The position numbers were made by a program, and so were the translations under genes. Below, one piece after another: positions 59,851-64,000 of a stretch of 64,000 nt of DNA (position 1 is the stretch's first letter; each line of letters opens with the position of its first letter). The stretch comes from Cephalopachus bancanus (Eukaryota; Chordata; Mammalia; Primates; Tarsiidae): NCBI GenBank assembly GCA_027257055.1, contig JAPVLO010000621.1, positions 310,001-374,000 on the forward strand, read 5' to 3'. The notes below the pieces were generated by a model. That model did no database searches and was not told the origin of the DNA. It saw nothing but the letters and a program-made list of their open reading frames with translations.

Positions 59851-60122
59851 GTGGCCGGGCTCGATGGCTCAGCCTGTAATCCTGCGCCTTTGGGAGGCCG
59901 AGGTGAGTGGATTGCCTGAGCCCGCGGGTTCGAGACCCGCCTGGGCAGCGAGACCTCATCTCTACAATAAATCAAAAAGTCAGCCGGGCGTGGTAGCTCG
60001 CGCCTGTAACTCCGGCTACTCGGAAGGCTGAGGCGGAAGGATCGCCGGAGCCCAGCAGGTCGAGGCTGCGGTGGCCGGGAGCGGCCACCGAGTGAGACTC
60101 CAACTCAAAAAAAAAAAAAAAG
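59851..60122 (+). repeat. tRNA-headed Alu, well preserved
   Basis: GGCCGGGCTCGATGGCTCAGCC, GCGGGTTCGAGACCCGC (perfect T-arm), ACAATAAATCAAAAAGTCAGC, A tail. The right arm lost a short piece near GCCACCGAGTGAGAC. Confidence 0.95.
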
Positions 60123-60539
60123 AAACAAAAAGAAAAAAAGAAAAATAATTGCTCTGGAATTCAAGTGTTGGAGACTTTGGTACCCAGCAAATATTGAATT
60201 GACAGAAAAGCTCAAAGAAAGTGCTAAGGCATTTCACAATAACCGAATTGTCTATTGCTTACAAGTCTTCGACTGTTCTTTTCTTAGATCAGAGTAGTAT
60301 AGGCCAGGCCTCCATGGATAGGTGCTTGCCTATAAATTTTGAAAAGCTTGCCAAGAACAAGACGGGTCGGGAAACAGTTGTACTGGTTAACACGAGTGAT
60401 GTGTAGGGAATTTTTAAGAAAGTCAACTACCTTCCAGGGAAGGTGAATTAATAGGAAATGTGGCATACAGAGACCAACGAGAGAGGCACAAGTGTGAAGG
60501 ATTCCAGTAGGAGAGAGCGTTTAGAACATAATTGATCAT

Positions 60540-60710
60540 GTAGCTATGTGGCTAAAGAAAGATGCCCTCTCAGAATCTTTAGTTCCAATCCCAATTGTTA
60601 CTTGATAGCTGTGTGACCTTGGCTATGTGACTCAGCCTCTCTGTGCCTCAGATTCTCTTCTGTAAAGTGAGGGCAAAACTGTACCTATGAGGAACAAAAA
60701 GATTATTCAT
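60540..60710 (+). repeat. MIR
   Basis: GTTACTTGATAGCTGTGTGACC, CTCAGCCTCTCTGTGCCTCAG and TGTAAAGTGAGGGC. Confidence 0.85.
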
Positions 60711-60954
60711 TCAGAGTACTCAGAAATAGTACCATGGGCAAGAGCGTCACTCAGTCATTTATGGCTGCTATTGTTATCGACAATGTTATCCCTGCTGAAA
60801 TAGCATGATCAACATCTCCATTGTCAACACCAGGAGATTCAGGTCAGTCTTTGTTCTACTATTTCTACGATTAGAGATTCATGCCTTTGGAGTGGCTGCA
60901 TTCCAAATGGAAATGCCTGATAAATAAGGATGATACCTCTAGGGTACGTGAGGA

Positions 60955-61075
60955 ATGCAAATGCTCTGAGCATCTTCTATGTACTGGGAACCATCTTTTA
61001 TTTAGCTCATCAGAACAATTTTGTGAGGCAACCATCGTTCCCATCATCTTGCAGACAAAGTTCAGAAAAGCTAGC
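60955..61075 (-). repeat. MIR or L2-like repeat
   Basis: GCATCTTCTATGTACTGGGAAC and GAACAATTTTGTGAGGCAAC are reverse MIR-like landmarks. Confidence 0.6.
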
Positions 61076-61333
61076 TGAGCTCGATAATATCATCAAGTGG
61101 ATCTGGCAATTCAATTGGAGGACTCCTGGAAGGGGTGGATCAGTGGGTGGGAATGGGCCAAACCACAACATAGGCTCAACCCCTTACCAACCCGTGCCCT
61201 TGGTTTGCTCAGGTGTGAAATGGGAGAGAATAATAGGCTGTCAAACACGCCCCCATGTGACTATTCTAATATTCCTGGAATGGGAGACACTGCCTGACTG
61301 CTTTACTTTTTTCCCTTAAAAGTTTAAAGAAAA

Positions 61334-61592
61334 ATTCTTATCTATCTATCTATCTATATATAACTTGTAAATATATAAAACACATATATAAAATATATTT
61401 ATATACATTGTATGCTTATATATTTAATATATTAAATTATAGAGTTATATAATTTAATTATATATAATCTACAATGAAGATATAATTTAATTATATAATC
61501 ATGCAATTTGATCGCTATCATATAAGAATATATTATATATACTATGTTATGTATTTGCATTACTATTTATTTATATCATATATTTATTTATT
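61334..61592. repeat. (TATC)n and AT-rich low-complexity
   Basis: Four to five TATC units followed by about 200 bp almost purely A/T. Confidence 0.93.
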
Positions 61593-61596
61593 TCGC

Positions 61597-61711
61597 TTAG
61601 GCAGGTCTCACTATGCTTGCCCAGGCTGTTTTTGAACTCCTGTCAAGAGACCCTCCTGCCTTGGCCTCCCAAAATGCTGGAATTACTGGCGTGGGCCACC
61701 ACATCCAGCCT
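61597..61711 (-). repeat. Alu monomer
   Basis: TAGGCAGGTCTCACTATG to GCGTGGGCCACCACATCCAGCC. Confidence 0.85.
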
Positions 61712-61860
61712 CCTTTTTTCCTTAAAGCGGTAACTCTCAACCATTGTTCCTTCATGAGCCACTAAACCTCTAATGTTCACCTCTCCCTCCTTGGAACTTG
61801 AGCTTTCTGTTTTGCCATTTTGCATGGTTTGGGGTGGAGCGTTTTTATTTATTTATTTAA

Positions 61861-62141
61861 TTGAGTCAGATTCTCACTCTGTCACCCAGGCTGGAGTGCA
61901 GTGGCATGATCACAGACACCACAGTGTCCACCTGCTGGGCTCCGGCCATCCTTCCGCCTCAGCCTTCCAAGTAGCTGGAACGACAGGCATGTGACACCAC
62001 GCCCGGCTAATTTTTGGGTTTATTGCAGAGATGAGGTCTCGCCAAGTTGCCCAGGCTGGTCTCGAACCCCTGGGCTCAGGCAATCCCCTTGCACCTCGGC
62101 CTCCCAGAGGGCTGGGATGACAGGCTTGAGCCACCACACCT
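61861..62141 (-). repeat. Alu dimer
   Basis: GAGTCAGATTCTCACTCTG to CTTGAGCCACCACACCTGG. Confidence 0.92.
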
Positions 62142-62194
62142 GGTGGGGATGAAGTGTTTTTTTAGGCCAAGGTTGTTTAATTTAAGATCAGGGC

Positions 62195-64000
62195 ACCCTG
62201 GAGAGTCCAGGCAAGATGGCCGACTAGGAGCAGCCGGTGTGCACCTCTCAGGGTGGGGAATCAAAGTAGGGACTGTGTGTCTACACTCAAAGCAGGATGA
62301 GGAGGCAATACTACCCTCCTCCTGGGGACTCAACAGAGAAGCCAGGGTCTCCCAGAAGCAGAGGACTGCAGTCAGACAGCCTGCCATCGTGGACCCGACC
62401 CTGCAGAGATGGGGATCCCCCAGTGTGGGGAAGGGGTGAGTGATGGCGTGAGTGAGACATCGCCAGGAGCCACACTGCCATGATGGACCTGGTGATTCGA
62501 GTCAAGAGAGCGCCTCTGTGACTCCCCTCCCACCCCCAGGCCAGCACGGAGTCCCAGGTGGCAGAGCATTGCCTGAGCCCCCTGGAATCCCTCAGGCCAC
62601 CGACCTCCCCCTGGCCAGCTCAGCACCAGCTGCCACCACTGCCGGCCTAGCAGGGAGGCACCGGGTCCCTCTGCCTCAGGGCAGACACAGTGTGGCCACC
62701 GGTGCCAAGAGGGCAGCGAGCAGTGAGGGAGCTCATCGCTTTCCTCATCTCAGCTGCTTCCTCCTGCTGTGAGTGGATTGCCTGCCACCAGCCCACGGAG
62801 ACTGTGGGGGTCTCTGTGCCCACCTGAATGCAGCAGCAGAGCCCCGAGGCCCTGTCCCGGGGGAGCCAGCCACCAGCACCATGGAGCAGGCCTTCTGCAT
62901 GCTTGAGTGTGTCCTCCACCCCATAGTTTCCGTAGCTGAAGTGAGTGTGAGCAGAGAGTAAACAGGGCATCCCACACCCTCCCGCATGGAGGCTGCTCCC
63001 CTGCACCCAGGCATAGACCACCCACCCTGGGCCCAAGTAGCCTACAGGGCCCTCACCATCTGAACACAAGGGCACAGACCCATGGGCTCAAATGAGTGGA
63101 AGCAGGTGGCTGTCAGGTCACCCCTTGCTTCAATAGTTAAGTGTCACCTACAGGTCTGCATTCTGCACTATAACACTTCATGCAAAAAGCACCTTACAAC
63201 TAGCAGCCCCTGAAAGAGAGAGAATGAGGAAGGCATCAGCCCTCCCAGGCAGGAAGAAATCAGCACAAGAACTCCGGCAGCACAAAGCACTCTAGTGTTT
63301 TGATCCCACATGATGGCACCAGCTCCCAAGTAATGGATCCTACACAGAATGCGCTGTCTGTCATGACAGAAATAGAACTCTGACTATGGATGGCAAAGAC
63401 ACTCAACGAGATCCAAGAGAAAGTGGACTCCCAAATCAGAGAGGCCACACAAAAAGTTTGAGAATGGAAGGATGATGCCATCCTTCGGAGAAAGTATCAC
63501 ACTGAACTCCTGGAAATGAACTCACAGCAAGAATTTCAAAACACAGCTGCAAGCCTGGGCAGCAGACTGGATCAAGCAGAGGAAAGAATTTCAGAGCCTG
63601 AAGACTGATTCCTAGAAACAACTGGGTCAGATACAAATAAAGGAGAACTCTTTAAAAATGAACAAAGCCTTTGAGAGGTATGGGATTATGTAAAAAGACC
63701 AAATCTATGTCTGATCCGCCTTCTTGAGAGAAAAGGATAAAATGGGACCCCTCTGGAGAAAGCCATTGCAGACATAATTCATGAAAACTTCTCCCATTTT
63801 GCTAGAGAGGTTGACACACAGATATAAGGATTTCAGAGAACCCCTGTTTGATACTTTATGCAAGGACCATCCCTACGACACATAGTTGGTAGTCTATCCA
63901 ATGTCAGCACAAAAGAGAAAAAAAATCTTAAAGGCAGCTAGAGAGAAGGGACATAACACCCACCAAGGGAGACTCATCAGAATAAAAGTAGACCTCTCAG
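62195..64000 (+). mobile_element. L1 5' UTR and ORF1 region, runs off the window
   Basis: Near the left end is AAGATGGCCGACTAGGAGCAG, the start motif of primate L1 5' UTRs, followed by about 1.1 kb of GC-rich UTR. From about 63380 ORF1 coiled-coil text (CTCAACGAGATCCAAGAG, CAGAGGAAAGAATTTCAGAG) leads to AAAGGCAGCTAGAGAGAAGG and CATCAGAATAAAAGTAGACC. ORF1 has stop codons, so this copy is dead here. This copy retains its 5' end, unlike the other L1s seen. Confidence 0.85.

Noticed and set aside
60421..60470. Candidate BSPH1 signal exon, minus strand, ending AAG|GTAGTT
   Set aside because: Only 12 codons, phase 0 instead of phase 1, and no proper hydrophobic core.
60930..60985. Minus-strand ATG with a short hydrophobic run ending in phase 1 before GTATCA
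   Set aside because: It overlaps MIR-like repeat, is too short for a signal peptide, and the donor is weak.

Overview
The window is primate nuclear DNA, most likely from a lorisiform strepsirrhine (galago or slow loris). About 55 Alu copies cover roughly a quarter of it. Many are the composite type in which the left monomer is replaced by a tRNA-like head: A-box-like TGGCTCAGCC, then a perfect T-arm GCGGG-TTCGAGA-CCCGC, then an Alu right monomer opening with an ACAATAAATCAAAAAATTAGC-like linker. That composite is the galago/loris type II Alu. The young L1s share a 3' end reading ATTGTACCCCACATCTTTA, which also differs from the human L1PA end.

Genes. Two tandem genes on the minus strand encode small secreted sperm-binding proteins of the BSP family (two fibronectin type II domains each). 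Gene A (exons at 19260-19203, 15247-15215, 11932-11792, 10929-10779 and 5331 to about 5205) looks complete and intact. It has a CpG-island promoter, a signal-peptide exon, an 11-codon linker exon, two FN2 exons and a short terminal exon with an AATAAA signal. The product is about 129 aa and fits BSPH2 best. Gene B (59366-59346, 57991-57961, 55681-55550, 54028-53886 and 51359 to about 51245) is BSPH1. Its linker exon is 31 nt where a multiple of three is required, so the reading frame is broken just before the first FN2 domain, unless one A of the AAAA run is a sequence error. The BSPH1 signal-peptide exon was not found and may lie beyond 64000. The arrangement matches the BSPH1/ELSPBP1 region of human 19q13.33, with ELSPBP1 expected off the right edge.

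Layout. 1-5 kb: Alus, two MaLR LTRs, old L1. 5.2-19.3 kb: gene A, its introns carrying Tigger1, a mariner, a solo ERV LTR, Alus and L1 ends. 19-19.6 kb: CpG island. 19.6-51 kb: intergenic, with Alus, nested L1s, a U6 pseudogene, a probable LTR at 27.7-28.3 kb, a 650-bp GA tract followed by a 60-bp-arm palindrome (40.4-41.65 kb), an inverted mariner and MER2. 51.2-59.4 kb: BSPH1 with a complete short mariner in an intron. 62.2-64 kb: the 5' end of an L1.

The gene models rest on FN2 cysteine/aromatic signatures, GT-AG borders, uniform phase-1 introns, polypyrimidine tracts and poly(A) signals. Repeat names come from recognition of consensus sequences, not from a search, and their borders are good to about 5-20 bases.
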